From: a bacterium
GTDB taxonomy: Bacteria > Patescibacteriota > Patescibacteriia > S139-126 > S139-133
Direction of reading: 5' to 3'
DNA length: 5,514 nt
Assembly (NCBI GenBank): GCA_030429785.1
Contig: JAUIEQ010000058.1
Span: 1-5,514 of the forward strand
Both the position numbers and the translations under genes were made by a program. The notes under the pieces are model-generated. The model worked only from the letters and a program-made list of their open reading frames with translations. It searched no databases and was not told the origin of the DNA. Positions 5,458 to 5,514 of this stretch are shown one piece after another. The first letter of the stretch is position 1. The number at the start of each line of letters is the position of its first letter.

Positions 5458-5514
5458 GTGTGTCTATTGTTAAAGTGGTTTAGATCTCAAGTTGAGTTGA
5501 TTCGTTCAGAGCCC
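5458..5514 (+). CDS. Unidentified protein, N-terminal 19 codons only
   Basis: A GTG start placed six bases after a strong ribosome binding site opens a frame that stays open to the window edge, reading MCLLLKWFRSQVELIRSEP with the GTG as Met. An alternative start at ATG 5434 would add MRKGGGHS. The fragment is too short to assign a family: LLLKWFRSQVELIR looks like an amphipathic helix, with no signal peptide or motif I can name. The upstream promoter-like sequence and ribosome binding site are the evidence for a real gene. The opposite strand offers only gene ends here, for example a frame stopping at 5480-5482, which cannot be ruled out as the true coding strand. Confidence 0.45.
   Translation, partial: MCLLLKWFRSQVELIRSEP

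Overview
The window looks like part of the chromosome of a small-genome bacterium, most likely a member of the Patescibacteria/CPR (possibly Saccharibacteria). The pointers are a compact type IV pilus-like operon with 2-4 bp gaps or short overlaps, minor pilins rich in Thr, Gln, Asn and His, a PilX-like N-terminus fused to a von Willebrand factor A (VWA) domain, and an almost complete lack of Shine-Dalgarno sites. The lineage is an inference from style, not from a marker gene. TGA acts as a stop: it ends the first pilin gene in an ATGA overlap, and no in-frame TGA occurs in about 1,670 codons of the operon. The glycine-TGA code of Gracilibacteria/Absconditabacteria is therefore unlikely.

Layout, from right to left on the minus strand. 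A near-consensus sigma70-type promoter (5205-5233) drives a six-gene operon. It encodes a PilB/GspE-type assembly ATPase (5186-3897), a PilC/GspF inner-membrane platform protein (3894-2746), three class III-signal minor pilins of FimT/GspH (2741-2262), PilV/GspI (2265-1798) and PilW/GspJ (1814-1317) type, and a PilX/GspK-like pilin N-terminus carrying a VWA domain with a complete MIDAS (1312-173). The order H-I-J-K matches the minor pseudopilin order of type II secretion operons. The last slot, which in those systems holds the tip subunit GspK, is filled here by a predicted metal-dependent adhesin or ligand-binding protein. Thirty-eight bases further on begins a tyrosine recombinase of XerC/XerD type (134 to 1). 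Only its N-terminal part lies in the window, and it has a possible leaderless promoter of its own. A strong terminator-shaped hairpin (2-43) lies inside its early codons.

Right of pilB is a 271-base intergenic region (5187-5457). It holds the pilB promoter, a minus-strand intrinsic terminator (5285-5309) that would shield that promoter from upstream transcription, and a plausible plus-strand promoter (5371-5399). A textbook Shine-Dalgarno site (5441-5451) then precedes the first 19 codons of an unidentified plus-strand reading frame that runs off the window.

How the parts work together (inference): PilB hydrolyses ATP at the cytoplasmic face of PilC to build a pilus or pseudopilus. The three minor pilins and the VWA pilin would form the initiating tip complex, placing a MIDAS-type binding domain at the distal end. 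No major pilin, prepilin peptidase, PilT retraction ATPase, PilMNO or secretin is seen here, so those must be encoded elsewhere if the system is a full type IV pilus.
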